Positions 46,091-54,276 of a DNA stretch of 64,000 nt are shown piece after piece. The stretch covers positions 62,001 to 126,000 of the forward strand of contig JAEWCZ010000024.1 of the NCBI GenBank assembly GCA_023390335.1, read 5' to 3'. Both the position numbers and the translations under genes were made by a program. A model generated the notes under the pieces. The model ran no database searches and was not told the DNA's origin. It saw only the letters and a program-made list of their open reading frames with translations. The stretch's first letter is position 1. Every line of letters begins with the position of its first letter. Origin of the DNA: Bacillota bacterium (GTDB lineage Bacteria > Bacillota > Clostridia > Acetivibrionales > DSM-1351).

Positions 46091-47200
46091 ATGTCAACCG
46101 TTGTAGTGGATATTCCAAGCACGACGTTTGTGTCTTCTGCACAGCCGGCTATTAACTTTTCGGTATATCCCACCATCTATTCAGGTACGGACACACAATA
46201 TCAGAATTGCATAGGATTAATGCAAATAGCATTGCCTGCATTGCCTGTTAATTTTGTTGAGAGTGCCGTACTTCAGCTGGCTGTCATTTCAAAAAGCGGT
46301 ACCAATCCCAGCCCCGTTGTGGTAAATACAGTAATGGAGCCTTACAACAGAACTACTGTGACCTATAATACACGACCGGCTTTTACACCTACACAATCAC
46401 AGGTCAATATTACCACAAGTGATCTTTACAAAACAGTTGAGATAGACATAACGTCTATGGTAAACAGTTGGCTTAGCGGGACGGTTGCAAACAATGGTTT
46501 AGCACTAACCAATTCTGACGGAACTACTGTTGTTCAGTTTGGAACAAATAATATCTCATGGGAACCATATTACCCAAAGTTAATAATTACATACTCAGGA
46601 ACTCCTTCTGAGAATTCCGCAACAAACTTCTACTATTCACAGTTGGCAAACATAATACAGCAAATTATAATGTTCTATCCTTCCAGTACCATAACTGTTT
46701 TTACAAAAGGGTTAACTGCTTCTTCAATAACGGGTACGCCATACAATTTGTTTGCTTCTTCGGTTGCAACAAAGGGAGCGGTATTTATAGTCATGGACAA
46801 TGGCCAGGAGCAAGCAATTCCACTTAACTCAATTACAGCAATATATACCGGGGATGGCACGGTATACAATCCTTCCTTTACATATCTGCCTGCACCTGCT
46901 TTTCCTGCCGGATACGATACGGATATTATAACGGCACACTATGAATATTTAAATAGTAAAACGGACGTTGATATCTATACAGGTTCAAATATACATGCTA
47001 CAGGGACAATATATAAAAACGAATACGGAATAATCGTACTTTCTGATGGCAGTGGTAATACGCCGGTATTTATTCCTGTTTTGCCGGTAACTGCCACAAT
47101 CCCCGCAGCAAGCTCGTCTTTGGCAAAGGCAGAAAGTAGTAAAGGCCAGGTTACAATTAGTGTGGAAAATCAAATAGAAAAGGAAGTTAACCCCAAATAA
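46091..47200 (+). CDS. DNRLRE-domain protein
   Basis: A 369-residue protein. Residues 1-170 form a DNRLRE-type beta-sandwich (LQLAVI, YNTRPAFTPTQSQVNIT, ITSMVNSWLSG, NNGLALTNSDG, PYYPKLIITYSG). The rest (about 185-345) is beta-rich. A charged C-terminal tail follows. There is no signal peptide, so it would be cytosolic, exported by another route or part of the spore surface. GAAGGA precedes the ATG. A terminator follows. The binding target is unknown. Confidence 0.7.
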   Translation: MSTVVVDIPSTTFVSSAQPAINFSVYPTIYSGTDTQYQNCIGLMQIALPALPVNFVESAVLQLAVISKSGTNPSPVVVNTVMEPYNRTTVTYNTRPAFTPTQSQVNITTSDLYKTVEIDITSMVNSWLSGTVANNGLALTNSDGTTVVQFGTNNISWEPYYPKLIITYSGTPSENSATNFYYSQLANIIQQIIMFYPSSTITVFTKGLTASSITGTPYNLFASSVATKGAVFIVMDNGQEQAIPLNSITAIYTGDGTVYNPSFTYLPAPAFPAGYDTDIITAHYEYLNSKTDVDIYTGSNIHATGTIYKNEYGIIVLSDGSGNTPVFIPVLPVTATIPAASSSLAKAESSKGQVTISVENQIEKEVNPK

Positions 47201-47206
47201 AACAGA

Positions 47207-47228
47207 AACCCGGCCTTACGGTCGGGTT
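47207..47228. terminator. Terminator between DNRLRE and PAP2 genes
   Basis: AACCCGGCC and GGTCGGGTT enclose a four-base loop. It lies between convergent genes; the flank is only weakly T-rich. Confidence 0.65.
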
Positions 47229-47773
47229 CTAATTCTATTGAAGAAATTTCGAAAAACGGGAAAGGTTTTAACTGATACAAAAGCAGCTGCTATGCCAAGA
47301 ATCAACCCTACAGTTACATCGGAAGGGTAATGAACATACAAATAAAGCCTTGAAAAAGAAATAATGGCTGCCATTAACAGAGCCCACAGTCCCCAACGTT
47401 TGTTTCTCAAAAAGAGCACTACGGCAGCTGCAAAGGAAGACATGGTGTGCCCCGATGGAAAAGAATAATCCTTTGGGGATGACACTAGCAAATGTACACT
47501 GGTATCAACCCAACAGGGGCGCGCCCTTGCTATAACAGGTTTTAGTGTTAGATTGCCTATAATCAGGCAGATTACCAATGCACCCATAACCATAAATCCT
47601 GTAGTCCTGTATTTTTTGGACATAACAAGTAAAATAGTAATGATAATCCATACTACACCGTTATTTCCTAGAAAAGTGAATGCCGGCATAATTTTATCCA
47701 TAACGGGTGAGTGCAGATTGTTTTGTATAAATTTCAGTATAAATGTGTCTATATTTTGAATAGTAGTAAGCAT
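47216..47773 (-). CDS. PAP2-family membrane phosphatase
   Basis: A 185-residue protein with about five helices and the three PAP2 motifs: KPVIARARP, FPSGHTMSSFAAA and SRLYLYVHYPSDV. It dephosphorylates undecaprenyl pyrophosphate or phosphatidic acid type lipids at the outer membrane face. GAGGTGA precedes the ATG. It overlaps the terminator of the DNRLRE gene. Confidence 0.9.
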   Translation of the reverse strand: MLTTIQNIDTFILKFIQNNLHSPVMDKIMPAFTFLGNNGVVWIIITILLVMSKKYRTTGFMVMGALVICLIIGNLTLKPVIARARPCWVDTSVHLLVSSPKDYSFPSGHTMSSFAAAVVLFLRNKRWGLWALLMAAIISFSRLYLYVHYPSDVTVGLILGIAAAFVSVKTFPVFRNFFNRIRTRP

Positions 47774-47823
47774 TTAATCACCTCGTTAGAAACTATTCTA
47801 ACATATATAAAGGAGAAAAACAC

Positions 47824-48240
47824 TTATTTAAAAAATGCAGAAACAACTTTTGTAAGTAATTCCTTTTCAATGCTGTTTAATTGTTTTGTCTTCATTAAAT
47901 CAATAATATCAGCATATTCCTTTTGCACATCAAAATCTGATACTAAATCTGCTTTAGCTGACTGGCTGTCTGCTCCGTCCAGAGTTTCGGTAATATAAAG
48001 CATTTCATTGGATATGTCAATTATTACGGTTTTACTGTAGCAGGCGTTACTATCAACTTCCCAGGTGGTAACACATTCATATGCACCCTTTTTTATTTCT
48101 CTCATGGAAATAATACTTAATACTTCATCTATACCTTTGTTGGAAATAGCGTTCATAATTTCAGATGAATGTTTATAAAAAGAATACTCTATGTAGCCCT
48201 CTGTTTCTTTGAGATATGCAATAAGTTCAAAAATATCCAT
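47824..48240 (-). CDS. Hypothetical protein
   Basis: A 138-residue cytosolic alpha-beta protein without signal peptide or membrane segment and without a family that I recognise. AAGGGG precedes the ATG. It is the middle member of a run of small minus-strand genes (YvyF-like, TM1266-like, AI-2E), probably separate transcripts. Confidence 0.65.
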   Translation of the reverse strand: MDIFELIAYLKETEGYIEYSFYKHSSEIMNAISNKGIDEVLSIISMREIKKGAYECVTTWEVDSNACYSKTVIIDISNEMLYITETLDGADSQSAKADLVSDFDVQKEYADIIDLMKTKQLNSIEKELLTKVVSAFFK

Positions 48241-48328
48241 ATTGGCACCCCTTAATATTTTGTGTATTACATTTTATGTATCGGCTAAATATGCGTAAGC
48301 TATTAGTATAAACACCTGAATTTTCCTG

Positions 48329-48562
48329 TTACTTATCTACAATTTCCAGCCTACCCTCTTCAATAAACTTCTGTATATGGGACACGTTTATATCAAGAGA
48401 TGAGGCTACCATGCTGACAGACGACTTTGGATTATCCTTTAAAAATTCTTTAATCCTCCGAAATTCGGAATCGTTTTTCTGACTGCAGCTTAAACATAGT
48501 TGTTCACTGCTTACATATTGAAAGGTGCCGTTACACTCTTTACAGCGTTTAGGTTCAGTCAC
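48329..48562 (-). CDS. YvyF-like zinc-ribbon/HTH regulator
   Basis: A 77-residue protein with an N-terminal zinc ribbon (CKECNGTF...CLSCSQ) and a C-terminal helix-turn-helix-like part (SMVASSLDINVSHIQKFIEEGRLEI). The layout matches the flagellar-operon protein YvyF. Start GTG at 48562 with GGGGGG about seven bases upstream; a TTG at 48565 is adjacent. It is not next to flagellar genes here, so the link to flagella is inference. Confidence 0.7.
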   Translation of the reverse strand: MTEPKRCKECNGTFQYVSSEQLCLSCSQKNDSEFRRIKEFLKDNPKSSVSMVASSLDINVSHIQKFIEEGRLEIVDK

Positions 48563-48592
48563 CAAATTTCCCCCCTGATAGAATAAAATAAA

Positions 48593-48859
48593 CTATGCAT
48601 CTTCCGAGCTTAGCAGATTGTTTTTGGCTTTTACACCCGGAATTTCATTTAATTTTCTTTCCAGTCTCTCTATTTCATCATCAGAGCCTGTCAGATGAAG
48701 TATTATAAGGCCCTCATTTGAACAGCTGTCTTCGCTTGCATCATGTATCCCAAGTCGGGTTTTAATTATACAGCCGGACTCTGTAAGAACATTTTGCATT
48801 AGATTTACATTCTGTACTCTTTTATTTGTCAGAACAGACATAACATTGTATTTTGCCAT
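48593..48859 (-). CDS. TM1266-like putative hydrogenase regulator (ACT-like fold)
   Basis: An 88-residue protein that resembles the small ACT/ferredoxin-fold TM1266 family (VNLMQNVLTESGCIIKTRLGIHD, LIILHLTGSDDEIERLERKLNEIPGVKAKN in two parts). The family is often found with [FeFe] hydrogenase maturation genes; none is adjacent here. GGAGG precedes the ATG. A regulatory role is suspected but not shown. Confidence 0.65.
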   Translation of the reverse strand: MAKYNVMSVLTNKRVQNVNLMQNVLTESGCIIKTRLGIHDASEDSCSNEGLIILHLTGSDDEIERLERKLNEIPGVKAKNNLLSSEDA

Positions 48860-48905
48860 TGGATTGCCTCCTAAAGTTTTTATATAATAAGGAAATTATA
48901 CCCTG

Positions 48906-49949
48906 TTAACTGTTGCTTGAATCTGATGTAATGGGGATATCAGGATTTTTAACTTCCAGTACATCAAGTATAAATATGAAAATGGGAATACCTATAATAA
49001 GCCCCCATATTCCCAGTATATGCTCAGAAACTATTAATACCACAAATGTGTAGAATACAGGTAGTTTGGTTTTTTGTGACATAAGTTTTGGGTTTAGAAT
49101 ATAGCTTTCAAGAGCATGGAGGATAACCACCAATATCAGGACATATAGAATCATGGTAGGGCCGCCAATTTTTAAAGCTATCATGGAAAGTGGAACCAGT
49201 GATATTACCACACCTGCCACAGGTATCAGACCGAGAACAAAAATCATAAAACCCAGTCCGAAAATCTGTGGAAACTTGAGAATATAAAGCATTATCATTG
49301 ATAAAAGGGCATTTATAAATGAAATAGTTATCTGAGTCTGAATAACTTTACCGAAAGACTGGAGAAATTTACGTCCGAAGAATGAAAGCTCCTCATATAC
49401 TACAGATAGCTTGCTGTTTTTGAAACCTGATGTAAATCTGACAATTCTGTTTTTCTCCAGAATAAAGAACAGACTTAACACAATAGCCATTACAAAATCA
49501 AAGCCCAACTTACCTATGTTTGAAATCGATTTATAAAGAACTTCAAAATTATCCCTTACATAGGAGGAAATCTTAATTTCTTTAGATAAGGAAATGATGT
49601 AGTTTAGAGTTTCGTTTTCATAAGTCATATTATAAAAGGTTGTTACCTGTACTATGAGGGTTTTAAGCTCCGATATAATTACAGGAATATACTTGTAAAG
49701 TAGCAGGACAGCCAAGGATACAGCCACGAGGTAAATAGTTATTATTATTGCCTTCAGAAGTCTGGAATTAATAATTTTAGTCCGTTTGAATACATAGCTT
49801 TGTGCGGTATACCCCAGATATGCAAATATGAAGGTCAGCAGAAACATATTTGCCATACCCCTCAGGAGGTATATCAAAAGTGCAAATGCTGCAAGGATAA
49901 GTACTCTCTTGGTTATTTTCTTGGACAAAATGGATTTAAAGTCTGTCAT
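48906..49949 (-). CDS. AI-2E family transporter
   Basis: A 347-residue membrane protein with about seven to eight helices and the conserved family C-terminal half (FGLGFMIFVLGLIPVAGVVISLVPLSMIAL in parts, GIWGLIIGIPIFIFILDVLE). It resembles PerM/AI-2E exporters and sodium-proton antiporters of the same family. It differs from the YtvI-like protein at 25991. Substrate unknown. The SD AAGGAA is weak. Confidence 0.85.
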   Translation of the reverse strand: MTDFKSILSKKITKRVLILAAFALLIYLLRGMANMFLLTFIFAYLGYTAQSYVFKRTKIINSRLLKAIIITIYLVAVSLAVLLLYKYIPVIISELKTLIVQVTTFYNMTYENETLNYIISLSKEIKISSYVRDNFEVLYKSISNIGKLGFDFVMAIVLSLFFILEKNRIVRFTSGFKNSKLSVVYEELSFFGRKFLQSFGKVIQTQITISFINALLSMIMLYILKFPQIFGLGFMIFVLGLIPVAGVVISLVPLSMIALKIGGPTMILYVLILVVILHALESYILNPKLMSQKTKLPVFYTFVVLIVSEHILGIWGLIIGIPIFIFILDVLEVKNPDIPITSDSSNS

Positions 49950-50092
49950 TGTGTTGTTTCCTTATCATATATATTTGGAAATACATGAAAACCTTTGCTT
50001 ATTATATACTGTGCAAAAGTGATGTACTAACTTATATAAATTATATATAAAGATTATCAAGTAATAAAGTACTATAGTGTTAATTTTAAAAT

Positions 50093-50128
50093 AAAAGGAT
50101 GCTCGTCAAGAAAGACGGGCATCCTTTT
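50093..50128 (-). terminator. Terminator of the SASP gene
   Basis: AAAAGGATGCTCGTC pairs with GACGGGCATCCTTTT (one wobble), with T's after it on the minus strand. Confidence 0.85.
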
Positions 50129-50158
50129 ATTTATTTATTACTTAGCAGAGAATCAATC

Positions 50159-50350
50159 TTACTGATTCTGGTGTTGATCCCTGAATTCCTGGAATACTCT
50201 CTTAGTTATGTTACCACCGACTTTACCAGCTTCTCTTGAAGTTAAATCACCATTATAGCCCTCTTTGAGGTTTACACCTACCTGAGAAGCTATTTCATAT
50301 TTCAAGTTTTCAAATCCTGAAGGTCTGTTATTACTATTGTTATTAGCCAT
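50159..50350 (-). CDS. Small acid-soluble spore protein, alpha/beta type
   Basis: A 63-residue SASP with the family motifs FENLKYEIASQVGV and YNGDLTSREAGKVGG and the GPR protease cut site region near the start. It coats and protects spore DNA. AAAGGAGG precedes the ATG and a terminator follows. Its presence shows that the organism forms endospores. Confidence 0.95.
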   Translation of the reverse strand: MANNNSNNRPSGFENLKYEIASQVGVNLKEGYNGDLTSREAGKVGGNITKRVFQEFRDQHQNQ

Positions 50351-50470
50351 AATTGAGTTCCTCCTTTGTGATTTTCACCTGTACATTATTACCGGTGTAC
50401 TAATATAATCTGCAATATTACTTAAAATATAACGGAAATTTATGTCTACTTGCTGTCTTTTTCCCAAATC

Positions 50471-50492
50471 AAGTGGCGTAAATACGCCACTT
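50471..50492 (-). terminator. Hairpin after the DUF378 gene
   Basis: AAGTGGCGTA and TACGCCACTT form a 10-bp stem 8 bases beyond the stop on the minus strand. The T-run is weak. Confidence 0.55.
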
Positions 50493-50499
50493 AAATTTT

Positions 50500-50715
50500 T
50501 TACTGCTGCCGTACAGCCTGGTCACTTTCTCTGAAAAGAAGACTGATACTGTACAACCCAGCGATACCGACGATAACAAAAATTGCTCTTGTAATTAGTG
50601 AAGCGGGGCCAAAAATTGCACCAACAAGATCATAGCGGAATAACCCTACAGAAAGCCAGTTAAGAGCTCCGATTATAATGAGTACTAATGCAACTCTATC
50701 CAATGGTGTTCTCAT
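50500..50715 (-). CDS. DUF378 membrane protein
   Basis: A 71-residue protein with two hydrophobic helices (about 7-27 and 38-60) and the DUF378 signature IIGALNWLSVGLFRYDLV. Function unknown; relatives occur widely in bacteria. GAAGGGAG precedes the ATG. Confidence 0.88.
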   Translation of the reverse strand: MRTPLDRVALVLIIIGALNWLSVGLFRYDLVGAIFGPASLITRAIFVIVGIAGLYSISLLFRESDQAVRQQ

Positions 50716-50822
50716 ATTACCAACTCCCTTCTTTTTTAAATTAATATTAGATTCTGTTACAATTCTATATTATTATTAAATAAACAGATTTTATTCAGTG
50801 AAAAAAGATACCATAATAAAAT

Positions 50823-50855
50823 AACCGCATCTCCATAATTCTATGGAAATGCGGT
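50823..50855. terminator. Orphan terminator-like hairpin
   Basis: ACCGCATCTCCATA and TATGGAAATGCGGT form a strong stem with one mismatch. No gene end is nearby: it lies upstream of both the DUF378 gene and the gene at 51016. The rest of 50716-51015 is AT-rich with no coding frame. Confidence 0.45.
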
Positions 50856-51015
50856 GTATTTAAATAACTGTCTGCTTTCGCAGCGCAGTTAGTACTGGAA
50901 TATGAAGATTTTATTTCAAGATTCTTTCTTTAGTATAATATGAAATATTAAAAATATGTGTGATACTAAAAATTTAACTTGCCATGAAAAGTAAGCAGAG
51001 GAGAAAAATACAAAA

Positions 51016-51765
51016 TTGATTAAAATACCAAACCTTCCAGATGGAAATGTTTCCTGTGTTTTGTTGGACACCAGGGCACCAAAAAAAGTGATTGATGAAT
51101 TAAATAATAGAAATATAGAGATAGTCCCGGTATTTGCACATCCTGATGTATATTCAGCCGTAGCATGCCATCCTGATATTATGTTTCACCATATTTCGGG
51201 AAATATTATTGTATATGCACCTAACACACCGCCACAGATTATAGAAGTTCTTTGTGGAAAAGGTTTTGAAATGATAATGGGAGAAACTTTCCTTAATAAC
51301 AAATATCCGGGAAATATTGCCTACAATGTTGCAAGAGTAGGAAGTTTTGCATTTCACAACATTAAGTACACTGATCCTGTAGTCAAAAAGTTTCTGGAGC
51401 AACAGGGAATCCGCCTGATACATGTAAAACAAGGTTATTCCAAGTGTCTTACCTGTGTTGTTGACAGTAACAGTATAATAACTTCTGACCGGGATATTTA
51501 CAGGAAAGCAGTCGGAGTGGGACTGGATGTGCTTTTAATTGAACCGGATAATTCTATAAAGCTTGAACCTTTTGATATGGGATTTATCGGAGGGGCAACG
51601 GGTTTGATAGCAAAAAATAAACTACTTTTTACGGGAGATATAACTCTTCATAAAAATTATCAAGAAATAAATGATTTTTTAAGTTTAAAAGCTGTGGACA
51701 TGGTTATTATTAAAGATGAACATTTGATTGATTTAGGGACAATCATTCCAATTAGCCAGGAATAG
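51016..51765 (+). CDS. DUF6873-like GME-fold protein
   Basis: A 249-residue soluble protein that resembles the GME-fold DUF6873 family (guanidino-modifying-enzyme-like). Visible motifs are FAHPDVYSAVACHPDIMFHHI, KYPGNIAYNVARVG, VKQGYSKCLTCVVD and GFIGGATGLI. His, Asp and Cys residues placed like this can suggest an amidinotransferase or hydrolase, but the activity is unknown. The start is a TTG, with GAGGAG 12 bases before it. I am only moderately sure of the family name. Confidence 0.65.
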   Translation: MIKIPNLPDGNVSCVLLDTRAPKKVIDELNNRNIEIVPVFAHPDVYSAVACHPDIMFHHISGNIIVYAPNTPPQIIEVLCGKGFEMIMGETFLNNKYPGNIAYNVARVGSFAFHNIKYTDPVVKKFLEQQGIRLIHVKQGYSKCLTCVVDSNSIITSDRDIYRKAVGVGLDVLLIEPDNSIKLEPFDMGFIGGATGLIAKNKLLFTGDITLHKNYQEINDFLSLKAVDMVIIKDEHLIDLGTIIPISQE

Positions 51766-51911
51766 TTGTTATATAAATTATCTTAATGTGTGTAGTACCT
51801 ATAAAATACGCAATGCATATAATGTAACATAACTTAGAATAAACTGTTAAACACCTATTGAATACAACATTATACGAAAACATATACTACACACGAAGGG
51901 AAGTGAAGTTG

Positions 51912-52829
51912 ATGCAGTATCAATACCTCTCAATCGGAGTTAATGATAGCGCAGAAAACGTTATACAGCATATAGATAAAGAACTTCAACAGTTAAAGGA
52001 AAAAAGAATTAATTACTCAATAAAAGTGGTTGATATTGAGGGTGCAACTTCCGTCCTATGTAATTTAGAGGAGGAGGGACTGTTTTCAAAAAAAACAAGT
52101 CAGTATGAGTTGTTAAAATACCATATATCCAATGCACTTGCAGACTATATAATACAGCAGTACGAGGAAAAGCTTTTAATCAGGATAATAAACAGTAACT
52201 ATGGTTATTTTAATTCTGTGGATAAACGGGAAATATTGGAAATATGCAAAAGGATAATCAGAAATGATGACAAGGTTTTTTTTAATACGCTTTTTCAAAT
52301 ACGTAGAAGGAATCTGATTGTTAAGAAGCTATTAGAGTACTTTGAAGGTTCTAATAGTATTATACTTGACGGATTTGTAAATTTCAGATTAAAGGATTAT
52401 AACAAAGAGCTGGAAGAAATTATTGATAATGCAGTTGATGATTTCTTGATTGAACGTGAATATAAGGAGTTTATAAGGCTTTTGAAATATTTCGTTGAAA
52501 TACAGGATTCCAAATTCAATGTTGTTCATGTTGTTATGGCATATGATGATAACTACATGCTTTTGGATGACAAAAAGCACGAAATAACCAATGAATGTAT
52601 TCAGGAATTTGTAACTGAGCTTTCTGAGGCAGATATAAGCCATGACGATCTTTTGGTCAGTTCTCTGATAACACTGGCTCCTAAAAACATAATAGTTCAC
52701 AATTGGGAGAGGTTTAAAAATAAGAAGCTTCTTGACACTATAAAAAACGTTTTTTCCGGAAAAGTCGTTTTATGTAACGGGTGTGACATTTGTTCAATTG
52801 TAATGGTAAAAACAGACAGCAAAGAATAA
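51912..52829 (+). CDS. YtxC-like sporulation protein
   Basis: A 305-residue soluble protein that matches the YtxC family of uncharacterised sporulation proteins (alpha-helical with a FVNFRLKDY motif). The start is the ATG at 51912, preceded by AAGGGAAGTGAAG; the frame extends to 51858. No enzymatic motif is seen. It stands alone between a DUF6873-like gene and a candidate small RNA. Confidence 0.8.
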   Translation: MQYQYLSIGVNDSAENVIQHIDKELQQLKEKRINYSIKVVDIEGATSVLCNLEEEGLFSKKTSQYELLKYHISNALADYIIQQYEEKLLIRIINSNYGYFNSVDKREILEICKRIIRNDDKVFFNTLFQIRRRNLIVKKLLEYFEGSNSIILDGFVNFRLKDYNKELEEIIDNAVDDFLIEREYKEFIRLLKYFVEIQDSKFNVVHVVMAYDDNYMLLDDKKHEITNECIQEFVTELSEADISHDDLLVSSLITLAPKNIIVHNWERFKNKKLLDTIKNVFSGKVVLCNGCDICSIVMVKTDSKE

Positions 52830-52889
52830 TATTTACAAACCTCGGGAAAAATAGTAATATAGTACTAGACCTTTTGAGGTCATTATATA

Positions 52890-52918
52890 TTGACAAAAAG
52901 TCGGTATATAAATACAAT
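52890..52918 (+). promoter_or_regulatory. Consensus promoter upstream of a candidate small RNA, with repeated box
   Basis: TTGACA and TACAAT are 17 bases apart. The -10 is part of TACAATATATTG, which is repeated 18 bases downstream (52931-52942). The repeat could be an operator. Confidence 0.6.
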
Positions 52919-52924
52919 ATATTG

Positions 52925-53097
52925 TGTAATTACAATATATTGATAATAAATAACATGTATTGGCAGCTTGCTAATATTGCTTATTTTAAATGTACAAATG
53001 ACAAAATATAACTTACTTACTAAAGACAAAAAACAAAATTACAAAAGAAGAATGTCCGGGGAAAAGAAAAGAGAGTCATGTGACTCTCTTTTCCCTT
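52925..53097 (+). ncRNA. Candidate small RNA (promoter to terminator, about 170 nt)
   Basis: A consensus promoter at 52890-52918 and a strong intrinsic terminator at 53067-53097 frame a transcript of about 170 bases with no coding frame longer than about 18 codons and no SD. It ends well before the next gene at 53191. It could also be a leader with a terminator, i.e. an attenuator, for the P-loop/Asp23 gene. Expression is not shown by sequence alone. Confidence 0.45.
53067..53097 (+). terminator. Terminator after candidate small RNA
   Basis: AAAAGAGAGTCA and TGACTCTCTTTT form a perfect stem and are followed by CCCTTTTT. Confidence 0.8.
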
Positions 53098-53190
53098 TTT
53101 ACGCATTTTGTGCTATATTAATATAACAAGGATACACTAAGTGTAAGCATAAAGTAAAAAATAAACGGAAATTCTTAGGAGGAGTACTTT

Positions 53191-54015
53191 TTGAAAGTAA
53201 TAGGATTTGTAGGCCCGAGTGGGACAGGTAAAAGCCACAGAGCTTCATGGGTTGCCAGGGAACGCGGAACTGATTTTATTATAGATGACGGGTTACTTAT
53301 AAAAGGCAATCAGATTATTGCAGGTGTTTCAGCAAAAAAGGAAAGCACTAAGATTGCCTCTATAAAAAGAGCTTTATTTACGGACAAAAAGCATACGGAA
53401 GATGTTGCAAACGCACTTGTTCTGTATAATGCACAAGCACTTCTCATTCTGGGGACCTCCGACGCGATGGTAGAAACTATAGCTGAAAGGCTTGGAATAG
53501 GCCCTGTAGATGAGAAAGTATATATTACCGATGTGGCTAGCGAATATGAAATAAAACAGGCTTTGGCTACAAGAAGGGAACAGGGAAAACATGTTATACC
53601 TGTGCCAACCTTTGAAATAAAGAAGGATTTCTCGGGTTATTTTCTTGACCCGCTACAGATATTCAGACGAAAAGGGAAGGGTAGTTACCAGCTAGTAGGA
53701 GAAAAATCTGTTGTACGACCCACCTTCAGTTATATGGGAAATTATACAATATCAGATTACACTATATACCAGATAGTTGAGTACGTAACTGCAAATATTC
53801 CGGGAGTGTCAAAAATATCCAGGTTCAGGGCGGAAAACAGGCCGGATGGAATATATATTGAGATGGATTTGATCCTTATTTATGGGTACATGATCAAGCC
53901 TCTTCTAAGGGAAGTTCAGGAGAAAGTAAGTGAACGGATAAAGCATCTGACTGCACTTAATATCCAGAGAATGAATGTTGTGGCTAAAAGCCTTGTAGTT
54001 GAGAATAAGAAATAA
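53191..54015 (+). CDS. P-loop NTPase fused to Asp23-like domain
   Basis: A 274-residue protein. Residues 1-155 hold a P-loop (VGPSGTGKSHRA, about 7-18) and an unusual NTPase core. Residues about 180-270 resemble the Asp23/Gls24 envelope-stress domain (YTISDYTIYQIVEYVTANIPGVSKISRF in parts). GGAGGAG precedes a TTG start. The fusion links nucleotide binding with a domain that is usually membrane-stress related. Function is not known. A consensus promoter and candidate small RNA lie upstream. Confidence 0.7.
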   Translation: MKVIGFVGPSGTGKSHRASWVARERGTDFIIDDGLLIKGNQIIAGVSAKKESTKIASIKRALFTDKKHTEDVANALVLYNAQALLILGTSDAMVETIAERLGIGPVDEKVYITDVASEYEIKQALATRREQGKHVIPVPTFEIKKDFSGYFLDPLQIFRRKGKGSYQLVGEKSVVRPTFSYMGNYTISDYTIYQIVEYVTANIPGVSKISRFRAENRPDGIYIEMDLILIYGYMIKPLLREVQEKVSERIKHLTALNIQRMNVVAKSLVVENKK

Positions 54016-54204
54016 TGCATATAAAAATGTCACCACTTACTAAATTTTATACTACTAAATATAATTGATTATTCAAATTTAGCAGTTGCTACAGTACTTA
54101 ATGAAACAGACATATTAGGCATGGAATGACGATAAATATAAATGCTATATCATAGCTACACCAGGCCTTTTATTGACATACCCCAATTATAGGTATAATG
54201 CAAA

Positions 54205-54243
54205 TTAGGGACAGATGCTTAAAAAACAGGCACCCGTCCCTAA
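54205..54243 (-). terminator. Hairpin between the P-loop gene and fucI (fucI terminator)
   Basis: TTAGGGACAGATGC pairs with GCACCCGTCCCTAA. On the minus strand it sits 34 bases beyond the fucI stop. Its TTAGGGACGGGTGCC-type sequence is of a kind that often recurs in clostridial intergenic regions. Confidence 0.65.
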
Positions 54244-54276
54244 AAAATATTAAATATTCAACTAATTTTAATTTAT

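Noticed and set aside
52976..53011. Small frame of about 18 codons in the candidate RNA
   Set aside because: It has no ribosome binding site and a composition like the surrounding AT-rich DNA.
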